Source of the DNA: Caldilineaceae bacterium
GTDB taxonomy: Bacteria > Chloroflexota > Anaerolineae > Caldilineales > Caldilineaceae
Reading direction: 5' to 3'
DNA length: 44,302 nt
Assembly (NCBI GenBank): GCA_026645575.1
Contig: JAPKMW010000099.1
Span: 1 to 44,302, forward strand
Positions within the stretch are counted from its first letter, which is position 1; every line of letters begins with the position of its first letter. Position numbers and translations under genes: made by a program. The notes beneath the pieces are model-generated. The model was not told where the DNA came from and ran no database searches. It was given only the letters and a program-made list of their open reading frames with translations. Of the stretch, positions 15,437-25,400 are shown one piece after another.

Positions 15437-15571
15437 TGGTATAATCGGAACCCGGCAGCAAAGGGTGTACCTGGCTGCGGCGCCGTTTTTTGTAAGCAAA
15501 CCAAACCGATAGGGCTGCCACTCCCGGCTATTGGCGGGCAGAGACCCTACCAGCTTTTGCGAGTGAATATC
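15437..15571 (+). promoter_or_regulatory. Promoter and possible structured leader of homoserine dehydrogenase
   Basis: TGG-TATAAT (15437-15445) is a consensus extended -10 without a clear -35. About 120 nt of leader follows. It contains CAGC/GCTG pairing, a GCGCCG-TTTTTT segment near 15480-15490 resembling a terminator end, and a second hairpin (TAGGG-CTGCC with GGCAG-CCCTA, about 15510-15549). I do not recognise a riboswitch class. Confidence 0.4.
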
Positions 15572-16687
15572 ATGCGATCCATACCTATTATTCTTTTTGG
15601 CGTTGGCGGCGTTGGTCGTGCGCTGGTGCGGCAGATTGTCGAATTGCGCCAGTTCCATGCCGAAACTTATGACCTCCGCTTCCAATTTCACGCGCTCTGC
15701 GACAGTGACGGCGCCGTTGTCGAAGATGGGGGCTTGAGCGATGCCCAAGTACAGGAGTTACTCGCCTACAAAGCGCAAGGCGGCAAGTTTGCCAACCATG
15801 CGCTGGGCGGCCAACAACATGACCCGGCGGCCATTGTGGATATTGCCGGCCGCACCAATGCTGTCGTTGTCGATTGTACGGCGAGTGTTGATACGGTGCC
15901 GGCCTTGTTGCTGGCGCTGGACAACGGCTACCGCATTGTCATGGCGAATAAAAAACCACTGACAGTGGAACAAGCGGTGTACGACCGGCTCATCAGCGCC
16001 GGCGCCACTGATAATGCCGGTGGAACCGTTCGCAATCTGGCGCGCACCCGCTGGGAAACCACCGTCGGCGCTGGGCTGCCGGTCATTGTCACCCTCAACC
16101 GCTTGGTTGCCAGCGGCGACCCGGTCACACGCATGGCCGGCACCTTTTCTGGCACGCTGGGCTATGTCATGACCGGCCTGCAAGCGGAACGCCCCTTTAG
16201 CGAAATTGTGCGCGAAGCGCATAAACTGGGCTACACCGAACCCGACCCGCGTGATGATCTGGGGGGCGTCGATGTGGCGCGCAAAGCGCTGATCCTGGCG
16301 CGTGGCAGCGGTTGGCGGCTCGACATGCGCGATGTCCAGGTGACCGGTCTCTATCCGGAGCGCATGAGCAGCCTCTCGGTCGCTGAATTTATGGACGCGC
16401 TGCCGTCGTTGGACGCTGATTTCAGCGCCCGTGTGCAAGCGGCCAAAGCCGATGGCAAAGTGCTACGCTACGCCGCCACCATTGCCGATGGCCGTTGCAC
16501 CGTCGGCCCCGTGGTTGTTGATGCCAATAGCCCCTTGGGGCGCCTAAGCGGCACCGACAACTTGGTCGAGTTTCACACCAAGTGGTACTCGCCCAATCCC
16601 CTAGTCGTTCAGGGGCGCGGCGCCGGCGTCGATGCCACGGCGGCAGGTGTACTGAGTGATATTGTTGAATTGGCTTATACAAATTAA
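15572..16687 (+). CDS. hom: Homoserine dehydrogenase (short form without ACT domain)
   Basis: NAD(P)-dependent reduction of aspartate semialdehyde to homoserine. The N-terminal Rossmann motif is GVGGVGRALV (about 9-18). NKKPL follows the nucleotide domain. The catalytic region carries ETTVGAGLPVI, AGTFSGTLGYVMTGL and GYTEPDPRDDLGGVDVARK with the substrate lysine and aspartates. The 371-aa length matches the catalytic part only. No regulatory ACT domain is present, so feedback control must lie elsewhere, perhaps at the RNA level or in aspartokinase. ATG 15572 begins MRSIPIILFGVGGVG. It sits between aspartokinase and Asd and has its own -10 element. Confidence 0.93.
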   Translation: MRSIPIILFGVGGVGRALVRQIVELRQFHAETYDLRFQFHALCDSDGAVVEDGGLSDAQVQELLAYKAQGGKFANHALGGQQHDPAAIVDIAGRTNAVVVDCTASVDTVPALLLALDNGYRIVMANKKPLTVEQAVYDRLISAGATDNAGGTVRNLARTRWETTVGAGLPVIVTLNRLVASGDPVTRMAGTFSGTLGYVMTGLQAERPFSEIVREAHKLGYTEPDPRDDLGGVDVARKALILARGSGWRLDMRDVQVTGLYPERMSSLSVAEFMDALPSLDADFSARVQAAKADGKVLRYAATIADGRCTVGPVVVDANSPLGRLSGTDNLVEFHTKWYSPNPLVVQGRGAGVDATAAGVLSDIVELAYTN

Positions 16688-16696
16688 GGAGAACGT

Positions 16697-16790
16697 TGAT
16701 GCGTGATACGTGATGCGTGAACTGTATAATGAGCTTGGTGGATTACCGAGAGCCATAATGCAAATCACGCAACACGCAACACGAATCACG
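16697..16790. repeat. Imperfect inverted repeat, GCGTGATACGTGA word family
   Basis: The left part has GCGTGATACGTGATGCGTGA (about 16700-16719); the right part has ATCACGCAACACGCAACACG (about 16764-16783) and ATCACG. It lies between hom and asd. Related GTGATTCGTG words recur at 33078 and 37635. Confidence 0.65.
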
Positions 16791-16820
16791 TTTCTCTTCC
16801 CATAACTTGGAGAAGATGGT

Positions 16821-17930
16821 ATGCAAAAGAAGATTAAAGTCGGGGTGTTGGGTGCGACGGGCGCCGTGGGGCAACGCTTTGTGCAGATGTTACAGGGCCA
16901 TCCCTGGTTTGAGTTGACAGCGCTCTGCGCCTCGGAACGGAGCGAGGGCAAGCGCTATGCCGACGCCTGCCGCTGGAATTTGCGGGGCGACATGCCGCTC
17001 CATCTGCGCGATTGGGTGCTGCAACCTTGTACGCCCGATGTGGATTGTGAGATTGTTTTTGGTGGTTTGCCCAATGAAGTGGCCGGCCCGATTGAACAGG
17101 AATTTGCGGCGGCCGGCGCCATTGTGTGCAGCAATTCGCGCAACCATCGCTATGACCCCGATGTACCTCTCTTGATCCCCGAAGTCAATCCCGAACACAT
17201 GGGCTTGATCGAAATTCAGAAGCAGCGCCGCGGCTGGCCCGGTTTTATTATCACCAATCCCAACTGTAGCACCACCCACCTGGTGAGCGCCCTTCACCCA
17301 CTGCACACCGCCTTTGGCGTCAAGCGGCTCTTTGTTGTCACCATGCAGGCCGTCAGCGGCGCCGGCTATCCGGGTGTCAGCAGCATGGACATCTTGGACA
17401 ACATTGTGCCTTACATCGGTGGCGAAGAAGAGAAGATGGAACAGAAAGAGCCGCAGAAGTTACTTGGGACTTTCACCGGAAACGGTGTACAATATGCTGA
17501 CATTTTGATCAGCGCGCATTGCAATCGGGTGCCGGTGCGCAATGGACACTTGGAAGCGGTGAGTGTGGAATTTAGCGAAAAACCGACGGCTGGTGATATT
17601 CTGGAAGCGTGGCAGCAGTATGCGCCGTTGCCGCAACAGTTGAACCTGCCCAGCGCGCCACAGCCGCCGGTCTTCTATGATGATCGGCAGGATCGTCCGC
17701 AGCCGCGCCTGGATCGCTTGATCGGCAATGTGCCGGGCATGACTACGGTGGTTGGGCGCTTGCGCCCCGACCCGATCTTTGATTACAAGTTTCTGGTGTT
17801 GGGACATAACACGATTCGCGGCGCTGCTGGCGGCAGTCTGCTCAATGCCGAATTGTTGGTCGCCCAGGGCTATCTGGGGCAAGAACGCATGGCTGCGGTG
17901 CGCGCTGCTGAGTTTGTGAGTAGGAAGTAA
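16821..17930 (+). CDS. asd: Aspartate-semialdehyde dehydrogenase
   Basis: Reduces aspartyl phosphate to aspartate semialdehyde between the aspartokinase and homoserine dehydrogenase steps. The N-terminal Rossmann motif is VGVLGATGAVGQRFVQ. The catalytic cysteine lies in ITNPNCSTTHL, the substrate loop is QAVSGAGYPG, and EEEKM and RVPVRNGHLEAVS follow. The HNTIRGAAGGSLLNAELL tail is typical of the archaeal/fungal-type Asd subfamily. The 369-aa length is normal. GGAG (16809-16812) precedes ATG by 8 nt. The final residues (SRK) and stop come from the first bases of a GTAGGAAGTAAGTAG repeat. Confidence 0.94.
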   Translation: MQKKIKVGVLGATGAVGQRFVQMLQGHPWFELTALCASERSEGKRYADACRWNLRGDMPLHLRDWVLQPCTPDVDCEIVFGGLPNEVAGPIEQEFAAAGAIVCSNSRNHRYDPDVPLLIPEVNPEHMGLIEIQKQRRGWPGFIITNPNCSTTHLVSALHPLHTAFGVKRLFVVTMQAVSGAGYPGVSSMDILDNIVPYIGGEEEKMEQKEPQKLLGTFTGNGVQYADILISAHCNRVPVRNGHLEAVSVEFSEKPTAGDILEAWQQYAPLPQQLNLPSAPQPPVFYDDRQDRPQPRLDRLIGNVPGMTTVVGRLRPDPIFDYKFLVLGHNTIRGAAGGSLLNAELLVAQGYLGQERMAAVRAAEFVSRK

Positions 17931-18006
17931 GTAGTAGGGAGTCGGAAGTAAGTAGTAGGGAGTCGGAAGCTGACCGTGGACCGCCTACTTCCTACTCCCT
18001 AGCTAC
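17918..18006. repeat. Inverted repeat, GGAAGTAAGTAGTAGGGAGT word family
   Basis: Two direct copies of GGAAGTAAGTAGTAGGGAGT on the left (about 17922-17965) face CCTACTTCCTACTCCCTAGC on the right (about 17984-18003). It spans the asd stop and ends about 20 bp before the next gene. Confidence 0.75.
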
Positions 18007-18024
18007 CACAAGGAGAGAAACCAG

Positions 18025-19239
18025 ATGAGTGTATTGACGACAGCGATGCGTGTCGAGGCTGAACCGCCGACCAAATTACAAAACTTTGGCCAGGCGGCGC
18101 TGGCTGATTTCTTCGGCGATATGGTGATCTATCGTAACCTGGAACCGCTGGAGAAAAAGTTACCCGGCTTGAAAGCTGCGGCCTATCGCATGGGGCTGAC
18201 CAGTGATTTGATTCCCCGCAAATTTGAACCGGACTATGCCAAAGCCGCTCTCTGGTTTGCCGAAGAAGCGCAACGTTTGCGCAAGGCGCCGGCCACGTTG
18301 CGCGAAGTTCTTTTTCTAGGTGATACGCTCTTGAACGATGGTCAGGCCTATCATAACTTGGTCAAGTTGAGCGGCTGGAAGGGCGCCTGCTTTATCGGCG
18401 CCGACCGTCTGGAACAAGCGCCGACCATAGAACTGGACGAAGCAACCGGATTAACCAATACCAATCGCTGGGCCTTTTTGGGTGATTGGGTGCAAGCGGT
18501 GGCGGCGCAGGACTTTGCCCTGGACCAGCGCACCTTGCTGCTGGTTGATATTGACAAGACCATCCTGGGCGCCAAAGGGCGCAACGATTCGATTATTGAC
18601 CGGGCGCGCCTGGAAGGCATCTTTCACACCATGGATGCGGTGCTGGGTGAAGATTTTCATCGTGTCCAATTTGAGCAGCAATATAGCGCCCTTAATCGCG
18701 CCCGCTATCATGGGTTGACTGCGGACAATCAAGATTATCTAGCCTATATCTGTCTGGTGCTGAACACCGGGTTGATCACCTTTGACGAGCTGCTAAGTGA
18801 GATCGAGAGCAAAAGCCTGGACAACTTTGAACAATTTGTGCGCTGGGTCGATTCCCGCTTGATGAGCCGCAACAGCGTCACCGAAGCCTTCCGCCAGGTG
18901 CATGAAGCCGTACGCGCCAGCCTCCATGTCGGCGATCCAACGCCTTTCAAGCAATTCCGCCGGGAAGAATTTCGCAGCACTGTCGCCCATATGGGCAGTA
19001 TGGCCGAAGACGCCCCAGTTGACAAAATTCTGGCAGAAGAGATCACCTTGACCGAGGAAGTTTGCCAGTTGTGTGAATGGCTAAAAAACCGGGGGGCGCT
19101 CTTACTCTGTCTCAGCGACAAGCCCTTTGAAGCCTCCTGCCCTACGCGTCAATTGGCGAACGAGTTTCAGCCGCTGCACCGTATGAAAACCCACCGAATC
19201 GGCATATCGATTGCAGAGAAGTTGCGCGGAGTACGGTAG
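18025..19239 (+). CDS. HAD-superfamily-like protein of unknown function
   Basis: A 404-aa protein I do not recognise as a named family. LLLVDIDKTILGAKGRND (about 171-188) looks like HAD motif I (DxDKT, D175/D177). LLCLSDKPFEAS near residue 365 fits motif II (the serine). An earlier FLGDTLLNDGQAY (98-110) resembles another acidic HAD-like strand end. The middle (about 190-320) is predicted mostly helical, as in a large cap insert. AAGGAG precedes ATG 18025. It follows asd closely in the same direction, so it could be a phosphatase or phosphotransferase acting near homoserine/threonine metabolism, but only position supports this. No membrane segments or signal peptide are seen. Confidence 0.55.
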   Translation: MSVLTTAMRVEAEPPTKLQNFGQAALADFFGDMVIYRNLEPLEKKLPGLKAAAYRMGLTSDLIPRKFEPDYAKAALWFAEEAQRLRKAPATLREVLFLGDTLLNDGQAYHNLVKLSGWKGACFIGADRLEQAPTIELDEATGLTNTNRWAFLGDWVQAVAAQDFALDQRTLLLVDIDKTILGAKGRNDSIIDRARLEGIFHTMDAVLGEDFHRVQFEQQYSALNRARYHGLTADNQDYLAYICLVLNTGLITFDELLSEIESKSLDNFEQFVRWVDSRLMSRNSVTEAFRQVHEAVRASLHVGDPTPFKQFRREEFRSTVAHMGSMAEDAPVDKILAEEITLTEEVCQLCEWLKNRGALLLCLSDKPFEASCPTRQLANEFQPLHRMKTHRIGISIAEKLRGVR

Positions 19240-19263
19240 GATTGGCAAAGAGTGGGTGAGTGA

Positions 19264-19336
19264 TACTGGATATTGGGTATTCGATATTCGGTGATTGTCG
19301 TCGTAATACCGAATATCGAATACCCAATATCCAGTA
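19264..19336. repeat. 29-bp perfect inverted repeat upstream of ftsH
   Basis: Arms 19264-19292 and 19308-19336 are perfectly complementary (words TGGATATTGGGTATTC, GATATTCGG), with a 15-nt loop. It ends 25 bp before the ftsH start, so it would be in the ftsH leader or block read-through from upstream. Confidence 0.9.
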
Positions 19337-19361
19337 ATAATTTACAGAATGGACTGATTGC

Positions 19362-21257
19362 ATGGCATCTGAGAAAAACCCGAAACAACAACGCAAAGGC
19401 GGCGATGACAAAGGCCAGAACGGTAATTTTTTTAGCCGGGGCTGGTTTTGGATTATTCTGGTTGTGCTGGCGCTCTTTGGCTCGCGCTTTCTCTTCAACA
19501 CCACCAGTGAAGTGGGCGATATGGTTGGCCTGAATGAGGTGGCGCAACTGATTAACCAGGGGCAGGTAAAGAGTATCACTGTCCAAGGCGAGGCTGTCAC
19601 TGTCGAGCTGAACAATGAGCAGAAGTCGGTGCGTACACGCAAAGAGGGGAACGAAAGCTTGCTTGTGACCCTGGGCGCCTTTGGCGTTGATCGTACACGC
19701 CTAGAAGCGGTGCCCTTGGAGATTGAAAGCGCTCCCAACACTGCGATTATTCTCAACTGGCTCATCATGATGTTGCCGATGATCTTGATCTTTGGCTTTT
19801 TTATCTTCATCATGCGGCAGGCCGGCGGTGGCGGTCAGAATCGCGCCATGCAATTTGGTCGCAGTCGGGCGCGCAAGCTAGACAATGCGGATCGCCCCAC
19901 TGTGACCTTTGACGATGTCGCCGGTTCCGATGAGGCCAAGCAAGAACTGGCCGAAGTGGTGGAGTTTTTGAAGGAGCCGCAGAAATTTGCCGCTCTGGGC
20001 GCGCGCATTCCCAAAGGCGTCTTGATGGTCGGCTCGCCCGGCACCGGCAAGACGCTGCTGGCGAAAGCGGTGGCTGGTGAAGCGGGCGTCCCCTTCTTTA
20101 GCAGCTCCGGCTCGGAATTTGTCGAAATGTTTGTCGGCGTCGGCGCCAGCCGCGTGCGCGACTTGTTCGAGCAAGCCAAGAAGAATTCGCCCTGTATCAT
20201 CTTTGTGGACGAAATCGATGCGGTCGGTCGCCACCGCGGCGCCGGCATGGGCGGCGGCAACGATGAACGGGAACAGACGCTCAACCAGATTCTGGTCGAG
20301 ATGGATGGCTTTGACACCGACACCAATATTGTCATCATCGCCGCCACCAACCGCCCCGACATTCTCGACCCGGCGCTGCTGCGTCCTGGCCGCTTTGACC
20401 GCAAGGTGATCGTAGACAAGCCGGATCGCAAAGGCCGCGAAGAGATTCTCAAGGTTCACGCCCGTGGCAAACCGGTTGGGCCGGATGTCAATCTGGAAAT
20501 CATTGCCGCCCAAACGCCCGGCATGGTCGGCGCCGACCTGGAAAACTTGATCAACGAAGCCGCCATTCTCTCGGCCCGCCGCAATAAGCGCTCGATCAGC
20601 ATGGACGAGCTGGTGGAATCAATCGAACGGGTGATGGCCGGCCCGGCCCGCCGCAGTCGTGTGCTGGATGCCAAAGATCGCCGCGTGGTGGCGTATAACG
20701 AGGCCGGGCGCGCCCTGGTGATCGAGGCGTTGACCCATACCGACCGCGTCGCCAAGTTGACCATTGTCAGCCGTGGGCAGTCACTTGGCTACGTGATGTC
20801 ATTGCCGGAGGAAGAGAAACGGCTGCGCAGTCGCGCGGAGTATGAAGATGCCATTGCCGCGCTCTTGGCCGGTCGCGCTGCCGAAGAGATCATCTTTGCC
20901 GAACCGACCACCAAGGCCGCCGAAGACCTGGAACGGGTCAGCAAATTGGCGAAAGCCATGGTCACGCGCTTTGGCATGAGCGATCTGATCGGCCCCATGC
21001 AGTTGCAACAAGGGGACAGCAACCCCTTCATGGGCATGGAGATCGGTGAGCAGCGCTCCTATAGCGAAGATGTCGCCCGCAAGATCGACCAGGAAGTGCG
21101 CCGCATTGTCAACTCTGCCTATGACCGAGCCAAGACCATTTTGACCCAACAAAAGGATAAACTCACCAGCGTTGCCGAAGCGCTCCTAGAGCGGGAAGTG
21201 TTAGATCGCCAGGATTTCCTCAAGTTGTTGGATGCGCCAGCGCCTGCTGGTGCGTAG
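19362..21257 (+). CDS. ftsH: FtsH-family membrane AAA+ protein with a lost zinc-protease motif
   Basis: Domain order is that of FtsH. There is a transmembrane helix (about 27-46), an extracytoplasmic domain, a second helix (about 130-151), an AAA+ ATPase and a peptidase-M41 region (631 aa in all). ATPase motifs are intact: Walker A GSPGTGKT (224-231), pore loop FVG (257-259), Walker B IIFVDEID (279-286), and second region of homology [20 protein letters not shown]. In the peptidase domain the invariant HEAGH reads N446-E-A-G-R450 (20697-20711), so both histidine ligands are gone; the third ligand D522 in EDLER persists. It should unfold or chaperone membrane proteins without cutting them, like plant FtsHi proteins. 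Two separate substitutions make a sequencing error unlikely. The C-terminal tail is retained, so the loss looks specific. Confidence 0.92.
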   Translation: MASEKNPKQQRKGGDDKGQNGNFFSRGWFWIILVVLALFGSRFLFNTTSEVGDMVGLNEVAQLINQGQVKSITVQGEAVTVELNNEQKSVRTRKEGNESLLVTLGAFGVDRTRLEAVPLEIESAPNTAIILNWLIMMLPMILIFGFFIFIMRQAGGGGQNRAMQFGRSRARKLDNADRPTVTFDDVAGSDEAKQELAEVVEFLKEPQKFAALGARIPKGVLMVGSPGTGKTLLAKAVAGEAGVPFFSSSGSEFVEMFVGVGASRVRDLFEQAKKNSPCIIFVDEIDAVGRHRGAGMGGGNDEREQTLNQILVEMDGFDTDTNIVIIAATNRPDILDPALLRPGRFDRKVIVDKPDRKGREEILKVHARGKPVGPDVNLEIIAAQTPGMVGADLENLINEAAILSARRNKRSISMDELVESIERVMAGPARRSRVLDAKDRRVVAYNEAGRALVIEALTHTDRVAKLTIVSRGQSLGYVMSLPEEEKRLRSRAEYEDAIAALLAGRAAEEIIFAEPTTKAAEDLERVSKLAKAMVTRFGMSDLIGPMQLQQGDSNPFMGMEIGEQRSYSEDVARKIDQEVRRIVNSAYDRAKTILTQQKDKLTSVAEALLEREVLDRQDFLKLLDAPAPAGA

Positions 21258-21280
21258 GCATACCATATTCTTCAGCCAAG

Positions 21281-21360
21281 ATCGTCCCGTAGGGACGCCT
21301 GAGTTTAGGGAAGAAAATCATTACAATTCCTAAGCTCAAGTGTCCCGACGGGACAAGATT
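21281..21360. repeat. Imperfect inverted repeat, GTCCCGTAGGGAC word family
   Basis: The left arm starts ATCGTCCCGTAGGGACGCC (21281) and the right arm ends GTCCCGACGGGACAAGAT (about 21343-21360); most of about 32 positions pair. It sits between the convergent ftsH and psuG genes. A closely related single arm (CGTCCCGTAGGGATGC, then GTTTAGG) occurs at about 37295-37330 in reverse. Confidence 0.75.
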
Positions 21361-21372
21361 CGTTCCTTGTTC

Positions 21373-22230
21373 CTACTGATTCAACGCAACTGCAATTTGC
21401 GCTGCTACGACGGCGTTGTTTTTTAACAAGGCCAGATTGGCGTGTAAACTTCTTTCGCCACTTAACGCCACCAGACGCGATAAAAGATAGGGTGTTACCT
21501 GCGCCGAACGTAGCCCTTGTTCCTCGGCTTCGGCCACCGCTTGTAGAATGAGTGGCTCGATGTCGGCGGCGGGAATTTCCTGTTCGGCCGGCACCGGCAC
21601 TGTCACGAGCAAGCCGCCAGGTAACTGTAACTGTTGTTTGGCGCGCCAAAGGGCAACGACTTCTTCAGCGTTGTCACACCGCACATCGACCGGCAGACCG
21701 CTACTACGGCTATAAAAGGCGGGGAACTCGTTGCTCTGCCAGCCGATCACGGTGACGCCGTGGGTCTCCAAATATTCGAGGGTGGCCGGCAGATCCAAAA
21801 TCGCCTTAGCCCCGGCACAGACGACAATGACCGGCGTTTGTGCTAACTCTTGCAGATCGGCGCTCACATCAAAGCCATTGCCGCGATGGACGCCGCCAAT
21901 GCCGCCGGTAGCAAAGACCTGGATGCCCGCCCTCGCCGCAATCCACATGGTGGTGGCGACGGTGGTGGAGCCATCTTCCCGGCGGGCGACGACAATCGGT
22001 AGATCGCGGCGGCTTACTTTGCGCACATGGCGGCTTTGGGCCAATTGCGTCATCTGTTCGACGGTCAACCCCGCCAGCAATTCGCCACCCAAAATGGCAA
22101 CGGTGCGCGGCTCGGCGCCGTTGCGCCGGACAATCGCCTCCATCTCCTGAGCCAATGCTAAATTGTGCGGATAGGGCAACCCGTGGGTAATTACCGTCGA
22201 TTCGAGGGCGACGGCTGCTTGTTGTGTCAT
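21373..22230 (-). CDS. psuG: Pseudouridine-5'-phosphate glycosidase
   Basis: Cleaves (or, reversibly, forms) the C-C glycosidic bond between uracil and ribose 5-phosphate, in pseudouridine breakdown. Family motifs are ALESTVITHGLPYP near the N terminus, ILGGELLAGLT, VSRRDLP, TTVATTMWIAARAGI, FATGGIGGVHRG, VVCAGAKAILD, TLEYLETHGV and FPAFYSRSSG, in the usual order. The 285-aa length is slightly shorter than E. coli PsuG (about 312). No pseudouridine kinase gene (psuK) adjoins, and it is not obviously in an operon with the STAND gene upstream because a repeat cluster lies between them. Confidence 0.92.
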   Translation of the reverse strand: MTQQAAVALESTVITHGLPYPHNLALAQEMEAIVRRNGAEPRTVAILGGELLAGLTVEQMTQLAQSRHVRKVSRRDLPIVVARREDGSTTVATTMWIAARAGIQVFATGGIGGVHRGNGFDVSADLQELAQTPVIVVCAGAKAILDLPATLEYLETHGVTVIGWQSNEFPAFYSRSSGLPVDVRCDNAEEVVALWRAKQQLQLPGGLLVTVPVPAEQEIPAADIEPLILQAVAEAEEQGLRSAQVTPYLLSRLVALSGERSLHANLALLKNNAVVAAQIAVALNQ

Positions 22231-22276
22231 ACGTTACTCACTTTCCGATTGTTTCTTGATTTGCTTCAAACACTTC

Positions 22277-22485
22277 CCGCTCCTGGCGAGTCCGTGACTC
22301 GCCCTGGAACCGAGATCCTCCCACCCGCTCTTCGCGAGTCCGTGACTCGCCCTGGAACCGAGATCCTCCCACCCGCTCCTCGCGAGTCCGTGACTCGCCC
22401 TGACTTGGTGCGAGTCACGGACTCGCGAGGAGCGGACAGGATTCGCTCACGGGTTGGTGCGAGTCACGGACTCGCGAGGAGCGGA
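22277..22485. repeat. Cluster of GAGTCCGTGACTCGC direct and inverted repeats
   Basis: Three direct units begin CCCGCTC at about 22277, 22324 and 22373, each with GCGAGTCCGTGACTCGCCCT. The first two continue GGAACCGAGATCCTCCCA with a period of about 48 bp. Two reverse-complement units (GCGAGTCACGGACTCGCGAG) follow at about 22410 and 22459. The same word forms the perfect repeat at 37217-37274. It lies between psuG and the STAND gene, both on the minus strand. Confidence 0.9.
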
Positions 22486-22494
22486 CTTGGGTTC

Positions 22495-25400
22495 CTATTC
22501 GTATTCAATCGCGCCCAACGCCCGTAACGCCGCCTTTTGCGCTTCGGTCAGGCCGGTGACGCGGGTGATGTTCATGCGCTCGTAGGGGCGCTCGCTGCGC
22601 AGGGTTTGCTGCCAGGCGCCGCTGTGGGCATCCCAGAGGCGGATGGTTTCATCTTGGCCGCCGCTGACCAACAGGCCGTTGTCGGCAAAGGCCAGCGTCC
22701 AGACACAGCCCTGGTGACCGTGTAGGGTATGCACCAACGCGCCATGTTCGACATGCCAGAGACAGATGTGCTGGTCATCCCCGCTGCTGGCCAGCCATTC
22801 GCCATCGGGGCTAAAGGCGACAGCCCACACGGCATCACTGTGACCTTCCAACACATAGCGACAGCGTCCGGTCGCCACCTCCCAAAGGCGCACCGTGCAA
22901 TCAGCGCTACTACTGGCCAGCCAGCGTCCATCGGGGCTAAAGGCGACATGCCAGATGCGGCCTTGATGACCACGCCAGCTTTGAATCTGCTCGCCGCTCT
23001 CGGCATCCCAGAGGCAAACCGCCGTACTATCGGCGCCGCCGGCCAGCAATCCACTGTGCGGGTGAAAAGCAATCGACCAGATGCGCCCGGCGCTGTGGTG
23101 GATGGTGCGCTGGGTGCGGCCACTAGCCGGGTCCCAAAGCCGCACTGTCTGATCCTCACTGGCGCTGGCGACGGTGCGACCGTCAGCGCTAAAGGCCACC
23201 GCCCAGACACGGTTGGTGTGACCCGTCAGGATCTGATGACAAACGCCCTGCTGGGTCTGCCAGAGGCGGATGGTGTGATCATCGCTGCCGCTGGCCAGCC
23301 ATTGGCCATTGGGGCTAAAAGCCACCGAACGCACGCGTTCCCGATGACCTTGTAACAAACGGACATGTTGGCCCGTACTCAGGGACCATAAGCGTACAAT
23401 GCCATCATCCCCGCCACTGGCGAGCAGTTGACCGCCAGCGGCATGGGTCACCGGCAGCGCCAAGGACCAAATTTGGTTGGTGTACCCTGCCTGCTTCCGC
23501 ACGAGATGACCAGTGGCGACATCCCAAAAGCGCAAGGTTTGGTCGTCACCGCCGCCAACCAGCAGCTCACCGCTTGGGTGAAAGGCAACGGACCAAACGC
23601 GATTGTGATGACCGGTTAGGAGATGGCGCATCTCACCAGTGGCTACCTCCCATAAGCGGACGCTCTGATCATCAGCGCTGCTGGCGAGGAGCGTCCCATC
23701 CGGGCTAAAGGCAATCGACCAGATTAAGTTGGCAGGACCGGTCAAAGTGCGCAGACAACAACCAGTGGCAATGTCCCAGAGTTTGATGGTATGGTCAAAG
23801 CTGCCGCTGGCGAGGATCTGGCCATTGGGGGCAAAAGCCAGGGCGCGCACAGGTGCGCTATGGCCGGTGAGCGTTTGCCGCCATTGCCCCGTTGCGGCGT
23901 CCCATAGTTTGATCAACTGATCTTGCCCGGCGGTGGCGATCAGGCGATCATCGGGGCTGTAGAGGGCATGCCAAAGCCACCCTTCATGCGCTTGCCAACC
24001 CTGGCGGCTTTGCCCGGTGGCAACAGCCCAGACTCGCACCAGGGCGTCATGGCCGGCGCTGACCAGGTGGTCGCCTGTATGGTCAAAGGCAACGCTTTTG
24101 ACCCAGTCGCTGTGGGCATGGATCTGTATGAGACATTCGCCACTGTTGACATCCCACAGGCGGACGCTCTGGTCTTCACTGCTGCTGGCCAGCCGCTGGC
24201 CGTTGGGATGAAAGGCGACGGACCAGACCATGTCGGTATGACCTTGCAACCGCAAAGGCGGCGCCTCGCTGTCGAGTCGCCAAATATGAATCTCCCCGTT
24301 GGTCATGCCGGCTGCCAGTCGATCACCCTGGGCGCTATAGGCAACGGTGGCGATGCTGCCGAAGGTTTCTAAGAAGGTGGTGTCACGGAAGGTGCAACCA
24401 CTAAAATTGACATCTTGTAAGATGACGTTGTGCAGATGGGCCTGGCGGATTGACAGCGTGGACAAATCACGCCCGGTAAAATTGGCCGAAAGATAGACCA
24501 ACAGATTGAGTAGATTGCCGGCGGCATAATCGGGCGTGGTCGGTTGTTCGCTTTGTAGCCGTTGTAACATCTGCCAGAGCCGACTGGTGATCGTTTCTGC
24601 TGACCAGGTGTGACGTAAGTGTTCGATGATTGGTAGAAGCAAGCGGCGTGCCTGGCTATCGCGCAGATGTTCCTCGGTCTCGGTTTTTAAGAGGGCAAAG
24701 CTGCGCAGGATCAATGGCATTTCGGCCCTAATCTCGGCGACAATCAGATCAACCAGGCGTTCGGTGATATAGCCCTGGATAACGGTAACGAGGCTAAAGC
24801 CATATTGATTGGCTTCGATCAGGGAGCGGCGACGAAGTGAGTGCAGGGCCTCCAACAGTTGGGCGGCTGGCACGGGCTGAACGAGATTCTGTTGCAAGGT
24901 TTCCAACGTAACCATCTTGCGTTCGATGCCCAACCAGTAGAGCGTTTCGCGTTCGAGCAGCGTGAGCCGGCTAAATTGCTGATCGACCAACTCGCGAGTG
25001 TCGTGTAGGAGGGCAGTACCGGTGGCGAGAAAGGCAGCAATATCACCGGCAAAGAGTTCACGAATGGCATCGGCGGCTAATTGCAGCGCCAGGGGATTGC
25101 CGGAGTAGCGTGTACAGAAGTGGTTCCAGCTTTCCTCGTCACCGCACAGCCCTTTGCTGTGCAACAGTTGCTGGGCTACTGCCGCCGGCAATCCTGTCAG
25201 GGTGAGCGCCCGAATGGGGAGGCCACTCCCTTCCAGCCGAGCAAATTCAACCGGTTTTTCCTGGCTGGTAAGCAGGATGCAACTGCGGTGGTGCGTGGCT
25301 GTAAGGGTATGGAGGAATGGGCCATAGTTTTCGTATCCGGTGCGATAGCGTCCGGTGGCGTCCCCTTCTTCCATAACGGTTTCAAAGTGATCAATCACGA

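Noticed and set aside
20697..20711. The FtsH NEAGR motif as a sequencing error
   Set aside because: Two separate codons (AAC and CGC) would both have to be wrong while the frame and all surrounding residues are intact.
22277..22485. Possible CRISPR array (repeated units of about 48 bp)
   Set aside because: The units are themselves palindromic, run in both orientations, and the DNA between them is repeated too rather than unique. No cas gene is near.
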